From an uncultured Oscillospiraceae bacterium (lineage in GTDB: Bacteria; Bacillota; Clostridia; Oscillospirales; Oscillospiraceae), in the NCBI GenBank assembly GCA_934597125.1, contig CAKTQM010000012.1:1-46843 (forward strand): 46,843 bases of DNA, given 5' to 3'. The translations under genes were made by a program, and so were the position numbers. This document shows, piece after piece, positions 1 through 7,473 of this stretch. The notes under the pieces are model-generated. The model worked only from the letters and a program-made list of their open reading frames with translations. It had not been told where the DNA came from and made no database searches. Numbering within the stretch: position 1 is the stretch's first letter; each line of letters starts with the position of its first letter.

Positions 1-76
1 GAACACGGAAGTTAAGCTCGCTTCTGCCCACAATACTTGGCTGGAGACGGCCCGGGAAGATAGGTAGCGCCAACAC
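1..76 (+). rRNA. rrf: 5S ribosomal RNA, 3' part (5' end outside the window)
   Basis: The first bases read GAACACGGAAGTTAAGC, the conserved 5S loop B/helix III segment, followed by the GGGAAGATAGGTAGCGCC segment typical of the 5S 3' half. About the first 35-40 nt of the gene lie left of the window, so a 16S-23S-5S operon probably ends here. The exact 3' end is not visible; it is placed just before the terminator hairpin. Confidence 0.88.
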
Positions 77-78
77 GG

Positions 79-113
79 AACCCCTGTGACGAAAGTCACG
101 GGGGTTTTGCTTT
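79..113 (+). terminator. Rho-independent terminator of the rRNA operon
   Basis: CCCCTGTGAC (81-90) pairs with GTCACGGGGG (95-104) through ten pairs including one U-G wobble, closed by a GAAA tetraloop and followed by TTTTGCTTTT. It sits directly behind the 5S gene. Confidence 0.9.
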
Positions 114-231
114 TCCTCAGGATAGTTCGGGAATGGCATCCGGCGCCATCTCGTGCGTGGCGTTTGCACGGTTGCAGGCGACCGCTTTTGGTGTAAATCT
201 ACAAAGCAGATGGCGGATATTCTGTCAATCA

Positions 232-290
232 GACAAAATACGCGGTAATTGGGAAAAGGCACTTGCAATTTTTCTGCAGCGTGTTACAAT
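232..290 (+). promoter_or_regulatory. Promoter and conserved upstream block of the first tasA-like gene
   Basis: TTGCAA at 263-268 and TACAAT at 285-290 with a 16-bp spacer form a sigma-A type promoter. A block starting GACAAAAT at 232 lies exactly 31 bp upstream of the -35 box. The second tasA-like gene has the same arrangement (block at 25587, TTGCAC at 25618, TACACT at 25640, also 16-bp spacer), so this control region appears duplicated. Bases 116-231 before it hold nothing I recognise. Confidence 0.68.
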
Positions 291-343
291 ATAAATGAAA
301 TTCTGAGTGATTTCTGCACTTTGCGGTGACAAAATGTTTGGTG

Positions 344-618
344 AAACCCGTTAACGGGTTTTTTGTGCTTTTATAAAAGCACAAGGTGTCTTGATAGAGT
401 GGCAGGGTACGGAGTTTCGAAAATGGCATGAGGGCTGCGGTATGGCCGGAGCCTTGTGCGTCTGACCTCCCCATTATGGGCAGACAGAGAATGGTTGCTG
501 CTCTGTCTGCCCACATCAGACAGGGAGGGCGGGCTTATACAGCGGCGCAGCCGGAGCATGCCGGACGGCTGCGCAGACCCGACGGCAAATATTTTATGAA
601 ACGGGGAGTATACCAACC
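344..618 (+). ncRNA. Structured 5' leader RNA of tasA-like gene 1 (candidate cis-regulatory element)
   Basis: Ordered elements: hairpin A, AAACCCGTTAACGGGTTT at 344-361 followed by U residues (attenuator-like); hairpin B, a 22-nt palindrome at 363-384; hairpin C, 433-440 with 446-453; an H-type pseudoknot in which GTCTGA (460-465) pairs TCAGAC (516-521) and CCTCCC (466-471) pairs GGGAGG (523-528), enclosing a perfect 12-bp hairpin (478-489 with 501-512); and hairpin E, 545-553 with 566-574. The ribosome site GGGGAG is at 603-608. CTCCCC (467-472) can pair with that site instead of with its pseudoknot partner. The leader at 25661-25925 has every element in the same order, several with compensatory base changes. 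I do not recognise a known riboswitch family. Confidence 0.72.
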
Positions 619-2019
619 ATGTCAAACAAAAAAGCTACAAAACGCGCTCTGTTGACCAGTATTTTGGCGATCTGCCTGTGTCTGGTTATGCTGATCGGCT
701 CCACCTTCGCGTGGTTCACCGACACCGCCAGCACTAGTGTCAATCAGATCCAGTCCGGTACGCTGGACGTGGATATCGTGGACAAGGACGACAATAGCCT
801 GACGGGGACAAATGCGAAAAAACTGGAATTCGTAAAGGCAACGGGCGCTCCTGCGGGCGAAGCCGTCCTGTGGGAGCCTGGCGTGACCTATAATACGGCA
901 GTCTTTAAGATTAAAAACGCCGGCAACCTGGCGTTGAAGTGGAAGGTCGAGATTGTTAAGGACGAGATTAAGAATGGTATCGTAGGTTCTGCAGATACGC
1001 CTGCCGTAAGCCTGTTGGAAGTGATTAAGTTCTCTGTTGTGGGGCCTGATGGAAAAGCTGTCGCCATTGAAAATTTTGAAGATCATCTGTCTAAAGGTAC
1101 AACAAGCGGCGAGTACCACCTGCAGGGCCACATGGACGAAAAGGCGGGTAACCAATATCAGGGCTTGACGCTGGACGGTGTGGGGATTAAGGTTTACGCT
1201 ACCCAGTACACCGAGGAATACGACAGCACTACCAACCAGTATGATAAGATGGCGGAATATTCCGATGGCACCAGCGGCGGCAATACCGGCGATGACCCCG
1301 TTGTCGATCCCATTGATGATGCGGAGGCACATCCCACCGACTCGGAGAAGCTGGCTGACTTCCTGCGGCGTACCACGGCAGATGAGGTAACCATCTATCT
1401 GAAGGAAAATACGACTTATGTTCTGCCGAATATCTCCAACAAGAATGTTACCTTTATCGGTGACGGCACCAATCTGATCGACATGGCCAACAGCGCGCTT
1501 ACCATGGGCACCAACGAGAACCTCCAGCTGACCTTCCAAAATACAACCATTCAGTTCAGTGAGACGGACAAGCAGAGCATCCCCGGCGCTGGAAGCGTGG
1601 CCTATGAGAATTGCACGATTGAGGGCCAGTACAGCATGAGCGGTGATCAGGTAAGGGCCGCCGGCTGCATCTTCAATGGCAGTGTTGTCTACACAGGCAC
1701 CGCGGCTGAGACGACTTTTAATAGATGCACATTTAACGTCGCGGAGGGTGCGGCGGTTTACGTCTGCAGCAGCGCGCCGGGCGAGAACTATACGGTGACA
1801 ATAGAGGACTGCAGTTTCAATAATGCCGGGTCTGCCACGAAATCCGCCGTGGTGATCGGCAGCGATAGTGGCAGCAATAATGCGTATGATGTCAAGATAA
1901 ATGGCTGCATGGCTAACGGCTTTGCGGCAGGCGACCGTACTGGCAGCGAGCTGTATGATTGCAGTACAGATGAGACCGTCACAGTTAGTGTGGATGACGT
2001 GCAAGTGTACCAGCGGTAA
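619..2019 (+). CDS. TasA/camelysin-like secreted protein with SipW-type signal peptide and beta-helix C-terminus (466 aa)
   Basis: The ATG at 619 follows GGGGAG (603-608) by 10 nt. Residues 1-38 form a SipW-type signal peptide: basic KKATKR, a hydrophobic core at about 11-28, then TFAWFTD. Residues 40-215 look like a TasA/camelysin domain (LWEPG, NAGNLALKWKVEI, and a GNQYQGL...ATQYTEEYDS stretch). After a Gly/Asp-rich linker, residues about 235-466 carry short beta strands with recurring NCTI, GCIF, RCTF and DCSF motifs, suggesting a right-handed beta-helix with a cysteine ladder. TasA proteins are extracellular fibre or matrix proteins released by SipW; no sipW lies in this window. The closest relative in the window is at 25926-27815. 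The substrate or ligand is unknown. Confidence 0.8.
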   Translation: MSNKKATKRALLTSILAICLCLVMLIGSTFAWFTDTASTSVNQIQSGTLDVDIVDKDDNSLTGTNAKKLEFVKATGAPAGEAVLWEPGVTYNTAVFKIKNAGNLALKWKVEIVKDEIKNGIVGSADTPAVSLLEVIKFSVVGPDGKAVAIENFEDHLSKGTTSGEYHLQGHMDEKAGNQYQGLTLDGVGIKVYATQYTEEYDSTTNQYDKMAEYSDGTSGGNTGDDPVVDPIDDAEAHPTDSEKLADFLRRTTADEVTIYLKENTTYVLPNISNKNVTFIGDGTNLIDMANSALTMGTNENLQLTFQNTTIQFSETDKQSIPGAGSVAYENCTIEGQYSMSGDQVRAAGCIFNGSVVYTGTAAETTFNRCTFNVAEGAAVYVCSSAPGENYTVTIEDCSFNNAGSATKSAVVIGSDSGSNNAYDVKINGCMANGFAAGDRTGSELYDCSTDETVTVSVDDVQVYQR

Positions 2020-2077
2020 TCACCAGCATCTGAAAGCGGGCACACGCAGCCCACAGAAGTACACAATGTAAATAGAA

Positions 2078-2113
2078 AAACAGCGGCTCATCCATACGGA
2101 TGAGCCGCTGTTT
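2078..2113. terminator. Bidirectional terminator between tasA-like gene 1 and the HD-domain gene
   Basis: A perfect 16-bp stem (2078-2093 with 2098-2113) with loop ATAC, starting AAACAGCGG and ending CCGCTGTTT, lies between convergent genes. A/T tracts on both sides let it serve either strand. Confidence 0.9.
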
Positions 2114-2174
2114 GCACGCAAAACCGATTCCATTTTGTAAAATCAAATAGAAATATAACGAATCGTATACGCTT

Positions 2175-2738
2175 TTACTCTCCTCGTGCCACCTTTTCCT
2201 CCGTCTCCCGTCTTACCTCGGCCCGCAGGGCGGTCAGGTAGGGGGAGAAGGCTACGTTGTCGTTGGCGTAGGTCAGGTTCAGCTCATACTCCAGCGGCAG
2301 CCAGGTATCCAGCGGCGACTCGTTGTGGGCGATGACCGCCTCCAGCTTGTCCAGCGCCTTGTAGAGCTGGGCCTCCGGTGTCTTTAGCGCGTCCATTTCG
2401 GCGTACAGCGCCGCCATATCCGCCTGATAGGGCTGGGGCAGGGCGGCTACCCACCGGGCCAGCAGGCCGTCCTCCCTAGTCGTATCCGCCGCCGTTTTCT
2501 CAAAGGACGGGATATCGCCGGTAAAGCACTCCCCAAGGTCGTGGATCAGGCACATTTTCAGCACCTTATCCATGTCCAGCTCAGGGAACTCGTCCCGCAT
2601 CAGATAGGCCATCAGCGCCACCCGCCAGCTGTGCTCCGCCACGCTCTCGTGGCGGCCCCGGGCGGTGTAGCAATGGCGGGTGGTGTCCTTCAGCCGCGCC
2701 GCGGTGTGCAGCACGGTCAGCAGTTCGTTGGGTTGCAT
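2175..2738 (-). CDS. HD-domain phosphohydrolase, YfbR/HDDC2-like 5'-deoxynucleotidase (187 aa)
   Basis: The HD metal-binding set is visible: His36 in SVAEHSW, His66-Asp67 in LIHDLGE, and Asp130 in ALDKLEAV. The length and the EHSWRVA and IHDLGE motifs match the YfbR/HDDC2 family, which removes phosphate from deoxynucleoside 5'-monophosphates and helps balance the dNTP pool. Substrate assignment is family knowledge, not visible here. The start is supported by AGGAGG seven nt upstream of ATG 2738. It lies downstream of ftsZ but is separated by a terminator, so it is probably its own transcription unit, ending at the 2078-2113 hairpin. Confidence 0.78.
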   Translation of the reverse strand: MQPNELLTVLHTAARLKDTTRHCYTARGRHESVAEHSWRVALMAYLMRDEFPELDMDKVLKMCLIHDLGECFTGDIPSFEKTAADTTREDGLLARWVAALPQPYQADMAALYAEMDALKTPEAQLYKALDKLEAVIAHNESPLDTWLPLEYELNLTYANDNVAFSPYLTALRAEVRRETEEKVARGE

Positions 2739-2757
2739 AGGCGTCCTCCTGTCTTGT

Positions 2758-2791
2758 AAAAAGGCCGTTTACCCTGCGGTAAACGGCCTTT
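2758..2791 (-). terminator. Terminator of ftsZ and the dcw cluster
   Basis: AAAGGCCGTTTACC (2760-2773) pairs with GGTAAACGGCCTTT (2778-2791), a 14-bp stem ten bases after the ftsZ stop. Read on the minus strand it ends in a short U tract. Confidence 0.9.
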
Positions 2792-2800
2792 GCTTTTTCG

Positions 2801-3898
2801 TTAGAAATTGTCCTTCTGGAAGATTTTCAGGATGTCGTTGAAGGACTTGTCCATATCGTCGTCGGCCTTTTCGCCCTCAGCAGGCAAGGGATCCAGCTTT
2901 ACACCGTCGGCAGCAGCGCCGTTGGCGGTCTTGACGGCCTGTCCCTCGGTAAAACCGGTGGCGATGACGGTGACGCGGATCTCGTCGTCCAGCGACTCAT
3001 CGAAGGTGGCGCCGAAGATAGTCAGCGCGTCGGGATGTACCGCCTGCTGCACCAGCGTGGCGGCCTGCTCCACCTCCTCCAGACCGATGTCGGTGGAGCC
3101 GGTAATGTTAATCAGCACGCCGCGGGCGCCCTCGATAGAGGTCTCCAGCAGGGGGCTGGAGATAGCCATGCGGGCGGCCTCCTCGGCCTTGCCCTTGCCG
3201 GCGGCGCGGCCCACGCCCATGTGAGCCATGCCCGCGTCCTTCATGATGGCGGTCACATCGGCAAAGTCCAGATTGATGAAGCCGGTGTCGCGGATCAAGT
3301 CGGAGATGGACTGCACCGCCTGACGCAGCACGTCATCCGCGATCTCAAAGGCGTTGGCGAAGGTGATCTTCTGATCGGTGGCGAATTTCAGACGCTCGTT
3401 GGGGATGATAACCAGAGAGTCTACCTTGTCTTTCAGTTCCTCGATGCCGGCCTCGGCCTGCTGGGCACGGCGGCGTCCCTCAAACCCGAAGGGCTTGGTG
3501 ACTACGCCCACGGTCAGCACGCCCAGCTCACGGGCGATCTCGGCCACCACGGGAGCGGCGCCGGTGCCGGTGCCGCCGCCCATACCAGCGGTGACGAAGA
3601 CCATATCCGTCTCCTCCAGCGCCTTGCTGATCTGGTTGCGGCTCTCCTCGGCGGCCTTGCGGCCGATCTCAGGGTTGGAGCCGGCGCCCTTGCCGCCGGT
3701 CAGCTTTTCGCCGATCTGCAGTTTATAGTTGGCGCTGGAAGCGTTCAGCGCCTGCCTGTCCGTATTCACGGCAATAAAATCCACGCCCTGGGCGCCGCTG
3801 CGCACCATGCGGTTCACCACGTTGTTGCCGCCGCCGCCGACACCAACGACTTTGATATTGACTACGTTTTCCACGCCTGTTTCCAGTCCAAAAGCCAT
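2801..3898 (-). CDS. ftsZ: Cell division GTPase FtsZ (365 aa)
   Basis: FtsZ polymerises into the cytokinetic ring and recruits the divisome. The nucleotide-binding [10 protein letters not shown] region (about 17-26), the tubulin signature GGGTGTG (107-113) and the catalytic T7 loop NLDFAD (209-214) are intact. The last residues, [13 protein letters not shown], stand where the C-terminal peptide that binds partner proteins normally lies, but they are not the canonical DIPxFLR form. The ATG at 3898 follows GGAGGG. It is the last gene of the dcw cluster and has its own promoter (3966-3994). No ftsA lies next to it, unlike Bacillus, so membrane tethering probably depends on SepF or another anchor encoded elsewhere (inference). 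Confidence 0.98.
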   Translation of the reverse strand: MAFGLETGVENVVNIKVVGVGGGGNNVVNRMVRSGAQGVDFIAVNTDRQALNASSANYKLQIGEKLTGGKGAGSNPEIGRKAAEESRNQISKALEETDMVFVTAGMGGGTGTGAAPVVAEIARELGVLTVGVVTKPFGFEGRRRAQQAEAGIEELKDKVDSLVIIPNERLKFATDQKITFANAFEIADDVLRQAVQSISDLIRDTGFINLDFADVTAIMKDAGMAHMGVGRAAGKGKAEEAARMAISSPLLETSIEGARGVLINITGSTDIGLEEVEQAATLVQQAVHPDALTIFGATFDESLDDEIRVTVIATGFTEGQAVKTANGAAADGVKLDPLPAEGEKADDDMDKSFNDILKIFQKDNF

Positions 3899-3965
3899 GT
3901 TTGTTCCCTCCGGCAGAAATGGTATAAAAACGACAAACCGTCACTTTGCTAATACTACATCTTGT

Positions 3966-3994
3966 ATTATATTGCTTATCTGCCCGCAGGTCAA
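3966..3994 (-). promoter_or_regulatory. ftsZ promoter
   Basis: On the minus strand TTGACC (3989-3994) and TATAAT (3966-3971) are separated by 17 bp. It lies in the 141-bp gap between ftsQ and ftsZ and leaves a leader of about 60 nt, so ftsZ can be expressed apart from the upstream dcw genes. Confidence 0.85.
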
Positions 3995-4039
3995 GTGGTA
4001 ACGGTCTATTTTCAAAAAAAGTTCACCGGCCGCGGAGTT

Positions 4040-4795
4040 TTAGCCGGGGATGAAGCTGGCTTTGCCGTCCTGCGTCATGTCGATGGCGCCGGTCTCGTTG
4101 ACCTCCAGCCGCTCCACCACCGCAAGAAGGTAATCCAACTTGTAGTCAAAGTCCGCGTCCCAGCGGAATGTCACGTCAAACCGATCCAGATACCGCAGCA
4201 CCACCAGGGCGTCGTCGCTCAGGTCGATGGACTGCACGTCCGCCAGCATGTTCTTGTCCCGCAGCAGGCCCAGCAGCGTCAGCAGCAGCTGGGCGGAGGC
4301 GGTCTCCTCCTCCGGTACCTGAATGTCCGCGCCCACCTGGGGTTCCAGCAGGGACAGGCCCTTGACGCGGGCGTACTGCTTGCCGTCGCCGGCCTGTACG
4401 TCCACGATCTTGCCGTCGCCGGACAGCAGCCAGAGCTTGCCGTCCTGGGAGACGGCGGCGGGCGCGGTACACTCCGTGACCGCCACCACCAGCGTGTCGG
4501 GCAGCTGGCGGCTGATCCGCACCGTCTCCACATAGGGCAGGGCGGCGGTTATTTTTTTGGAGGCGCTGTATTTATTCAGGAAAAACATGTTGTCACCCAC
4601 CTGAATACCGCCGGCCTCCACGATCTGCCGGGGGGTATAGCGGCTGTTGCCGGTGACGGTGACGGTTTCCACCTTGAAGAACAGTGCCAGCGCCACGCCG
4701 ATGGCGCCGCAAATGGCAACAAAGATCAATATTTTATACAGGAACGAAAATTGTCCCTGCCGCCGTTTGCGGGTGTATCTGCGTCGTCTGGCCAT
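4040..4795 (-). CDS. ftsQ: Divisome protein FtsQ/DivIB (251 aa)
   Basis: The layout is FtsQ/DivIB: a short basic cytoplasmic tail (ARRRRYTRKRRQ), one transmembrane helix at about 20-40, and an extracytoplasmic POTRA domain beginning FKVETVTVTGNSRY at about 40 with PRQIVEAGG. The rest matches the FtsQ beta domain in length and position. The protein stabilises FtsL and regulates the septal FtsW-transpeptidase pair. The ATG at 4795 is preceded by AAAGGA. It follows murA by about 20 bp and precedes ftsZ, which has its own promoter. Sequence in this family is weakly conserved; the call rests on topology plus synteny. Confidence 0.88.
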   Translation of the reverse strand: MARRRRYTRKRRQGQFSFLYKILIFVAICGAIGVALALFFKVETVTVTGNSRYTPRQIVEAGGIQVGDNMFFLNKYSASKKITAALPYVETVRISRQLPDTLVVAVTECTAPAAVSQDGKLWLLSGDGKIVDVQAGDGKQYARVKGLSLLEPQVGADIQVPEEETASAQLLLTLLGLLRDKNMLADVQSIDLSDDALVVLRYLDRFDVTFRWDADFDYKLDYLLAVVERLEVNETGAIDMTQDGKASFIPG

Positions 4796-4817
4796 AGTGT
4801 CGTCCTTTCTGTATCCG

Positions 4818-6068
4818 TTACACCTCCGCGGTGATATCGGCGCCCAGCGCCCGCAGGTCGCCGGCGATGTCCTGATAGCCCCGCTGGATGTGGTAAATGT
4901 CGTGTATCAATGTTTCCTCCGGCGCTTGCAGCGCCGCGATCACCAGCGCCGCGCCGCCCCGCAGGTCGGTGCAGCGCACGGCCGCGCCATGAAGGGCGGC
5001 CACGCCGTAGATTAGGGCCACCCGTCCCTCCAGACGGATATCCGCCCCCATCCGCTGCAGCTCCGGCACGTGGCGGTAGCGGCTGTCGAACATGTTCTCC
5101 ACGAACATGGTGGCACCCTGACTGCGCAGCAGCGCCGCCATCAGCGGGGCCTGAGCGTCCGTGGGGAAGCCGGGATAGGGTGAGGTGCGCACCGGCGGAA
5201 TGCCCCGCAGGCTGCCGCCGGAGAGGGTAATGGCGTCCTCATCGCACTGCACGCGGCAGCCTGCCTGCCCCAGCGCCGTGGTGACGGTGGCCAGATGGCG
5301 GTAGTCCACGCCCTGCAGCGTCACCTGCCCGCCGGCGGCGGCCGCCGCGCACAGGTATGTAGCCGCGGCGATCCGGTCGCCGATGCAGCGGTGGGTGCAG
5401 CCGTGCAGCGTGCCGCCGCCGTGAACGGTGATGGTGGAGGTGCCCGCGCCGTGAACGTCCGCGCCCATTTTTTGCAGGAAGTGCTGCAAGTCCACGATCT
5501 CCGGCTCGCGGGCCGCGTTGGAGATCACGGTGACGCCCTGTGCGCCGCAGGCGGCCAGCATGGCGTTTTCCGTGGCGCCTACGCTGGGCAGGGTCAGCAG
5601 AATGTCCGCGCCGTGCAGCGCGTCGGCGCGGCACAGGAGGCTGCCGCCGATCTCGTGGATCTCCGCCCCCAGGGCGCGCAGGGCGGTCAAATGCAGGTCG
5701 ATGGGCCGGGGGCCCAGCTCGCACCCGCCGGGATAGGACAGCTCCGCCTGTCCGCAGCGGCTGAGAATGGCCCCCAGAAAGATGACGGATGAGCGCATCC
5801 GCCGCATCAGCGCCTCCGGAATGTCCCAGCGGGTGACGCGGGCGGCGTCGATCAGCAGGTCGTTTGCCGCCCACTCCGCCTGACAGCCCAGGTGCCGCAG
5901 GATCTCCGCCGCCGTGTCCACATCGCTCAGGCGGGGGCAGTCCACGATGCGGCACTGGCCGCCGGACAGCAGCGCGGCGGCCAGCACAGGCAGCACGCTG
6001 TTTTTGGCGCACTGTACCGTGATGCGGCCGTTCAGCGCACGGCCCCCCTGTATCCTCAGATAAGACAT
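4818..6068 (-). CDS. murA: UDP-N-acetylglucosamine 1-carboxyvinyltransferase MurA (416 aa)
   Basis: MurA transfers enolpyruvate from PEP to UDP-GlcNAc, the first committed step of peptidoglycan synthesis. Lys22-Asn23 (CAKNSVLP) and the catalytic loop YPGGCELGPRP with Cys115 are present at the same numbering as E. coli MurA, and Cys115 implies fosfomycin sensitivity for this enzyme. I start at 6068 (MSYLRIQGG) because GGCGGAG lies just upstream; an in-frame ATG 18 nt earlier has no ribosome site. It sits between murG and ftsQ, where many dcw clusters carry murC or murB instead. Clostridia often have two murA genes; whether this is the only copy cannot be seen. Confidence 0.95.
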   Translation of the reverse strand: MSYLRIQGGRALNGRITVQCAKNSVLPVLAAALLSGGQCRIVDCPRLSDVDTAAEILRHLGCQAEWAANDLLIDAARVTRWDIPEALMRRMRSSVIFLGAILSRCGQAELSYPGGCELGPRPIDLHLTALRALGAEIHEIGGSLLCRADALHGADILLTLPSVGATENAMLAACGAQGVTVISNAAREPEIVDLQHFLQKMGADVHGAGTSTITVHGGGTLHGCTHRCIGDRIAAATYLCAAAAAGGQVTLQGVDYRHLATVTTALGQAGCRVQCDEDAITLSGGSLRGIPPVRTSPYPGFPTDAQAPLMAALLRSQGATMFVENMFDSRYRHVPELQRMGADIRLEGRVALIYGVAALHGAAVRCTDLRGGAALVIAALQAPEETLIHDIYHIQRGYQDIAGDLRALGADITAEV

Positions 6069-6124
6069 ATCGCTCCGCCTTTCCAATGGTTTTACCCATC
6101 CTATGCAAGGCGCAGCTTGCCCCG

Positions 6125-7237
6125 TTACAGCAGGGACAGTAAGGTGCGGTAAATACGCTCCGTGGCGTCGGGGATCCCCAGCGATCCCATGGCTTTCGCC
6201 ATGGCACGGTGCTTTTCGGGGGTTTGCAGAATGTCTCTGGCACTGGCATACAGCGCGTCGCCGGTGGCCTGCTCCTCCGTCAGCACCACCGCGCCGCCGT
6301 GGCTTTCCAGCATGCGGGCGTTTTTCTCCTGATGATTGGCTACCACATAGGGCGAGGGCACCAGAATGGTGGGCATCCCCAGGGCGGTCAGCTCGCTGAG
6401 GGTACTGGCGCCGGCGCGGCTGATGACCAGATCGGCGGCGGCCATCACCACCGCCATGTCATAGATGTACTGCCGCACGTCCAGCAGGGGACTGGAAAGG
6501 TCAAGGCGTGTCAGCTCCTCCGACACGTGGGGCCAGTCGCTCTTTCCCGCGGCGTGGATGTGGTGGAAGGGATAGCCGTCCGCCTGCTCCCGCCGGAAAA
6601 AGTCCAGCATCCGCTCATTCATGGTGGAGGCCCCCAGACTGCCCCAGAAGGACACCACCAGGGGCTTATCGTCGGCAAAGCCCAGCTTTTCCCGGGCCTG
6701 CTGCTTCGTCAGGGTGAAGAAATCCCCCCGCACCGGCGTGCCGGTGACTACCACCTTGTCGGGGTGCTTATAGTGGCGGCGGCAGTCCTCAAACCCCACC
6801 ATCACGCAGTTGACGCAGCCCTCCAGCAGCTTGGTAGTCAGGCCGGGGATCATGTTGGACTCGTGTACGGCGGTGGGAATGTGCCGCCGCGCGGCGGCCT
6901 TTACCGCCGGAAAGCTGGCGTAGCCACCGGTGCCCACCACCAGATCGGGCTGGAATTGGCGCACGATGGCGTCTGCCTCCCGGCGGGAGGAGACCAGAGT
7001 TTTGGCGGTTTTGAAGTTGTGCCGCAGTCCGGCGGGGGAGAGGGAGCGGTGAAAATTGCTGACCTCCACGGCGGCGAAATCATAGCCCGCCTTTTCGATC
7101 AGCCCCCGCTCCATACCGTTGGGCGTGCCCACGAACAGCACGCGGGCGGCGGGATCCTGTTCCCGCAGATAGCCCGCCAGCGCCAGCGCCGGATTCACAT
7201 GTCCGGCGGTGCCGCCGCAGGTAAAGATCACATTCAT
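6125..7237 (-). CDS. murG: Lipid II synthase MurG (370 aa)
   Basis: MurG adds GlcNAc from UDP-GlcNAc to lipid I at the inner membrane face to make lipid II. The N-terminal glycine-rich loop GGTAGHVNPALA (residues 8-19) and the C-terminal donor-binding segment SRAGASTLSELTALGMP are typical of GT28 enzymes. I start at 7237 because AAGGAG stands eight nt upstream of ATG (MNVIFTCGG); the longer frame to 7276 would run through that ribosome site. A 236-bp gap upstream, holding a hairpin repeat, separates it from ftsW. Confidence 0.97.
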   Translation of the reverse strand: MNVIFTCGGTAGHVNPALALAGYLREQDPAARVLFVGTPNGMERGLIEKAGYDFAAVEVSNFHRSLSPAGLRHNFKTAKTLVSSRREADAIVRQFQPDLVVGTGGYASFPAVKAAARRHIPTAVHESNMIPGLTTKLLEGCVNCVMVGFEDCRRHYKHPDKVVVTGTPVRGDFFTLTKQQAREKLGFADDKPLVVSFWGSLGASTMNERMLDFFRREQADGYPFHHIHAAGKSDWPHVSEELTRLDLSSPLLDVRQYIYDMAVVMAAADLVISRAGASTLSELTALGMPTILVPSPYVVANHQEKNARMLESHGGAVVLTEEQATGDALYASARDILQTPEKHRAMAKAMGSLGIPDATERIYRTLLSLL

Positions 7238-7324
7238 AATAAACAGCTCCTTTTGGGAGGGATGGGCAGTACGCACTTTCGCTCCTTGGGGGTCATTGCC
7301 AGGAGAGAGCCGTGCGCATCTATA

Positions 7325-7443
7325 CTTGGCCCCCTTGTGTAAAGGGGCCTGTCAGCGAAGCTGACTGGGGGATTGTCTCCGTAATAGACAACCCCTCTGT
7401 CAACGCTTTGCGTTGACACCTCCCCTTACACAGGGGAGGCTTT
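7325..7443 (-). repeat. MITE-like palindromic repeat, copy 1 (murG-ftsW gap)
   Basis: Read on the minus strand the element starts AAAGCCTCCCCTGTGTAAGG. It has a terminal hairpin (CCTCCCC...GGGGAGG), a second hairpin TGTCAACGC...GCGTTGACA, a central GGGGTTGTC...GACAATCCCC arm, then mirror hairpins GTCAGC...GCTGAC and a C-rich terminal hairpin. Terminal inverted repeats flanked by TA suggest insertion by a transposase supplied in trans. Related copies are at 8727-8899 and 28001-28136. Confidence 0.72.
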
Positions 7444-7473
7444 AGAAGCGGGCTGCCACACCAATAACAGTCA

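Noticed and set aside
478..512. Perfect 12-bp hairpin in the leader as an intrinsic terminator
   Set aside because: No U tract follows in either copy; the following bases form the pseudoknot instead.
428..655. 75-codon frame through the first leader RNA
   Set aside because: It crosses every stem of the structured leader, overlaps the tasA-like start and has no ribosome site; copy 2 does not keep the frame.
622..2004. Antisense open frame of 460 codons covering tasA-like gene 1; a similar 622-codon frame covers the second gene (25959-27827)
   Set aside because: No ribosome site, no family motifs, and the sense frame has a signal peptide and domains. Codon bias in Gly/Ala/Thr/Asn-rich genes produces such mirror frames.
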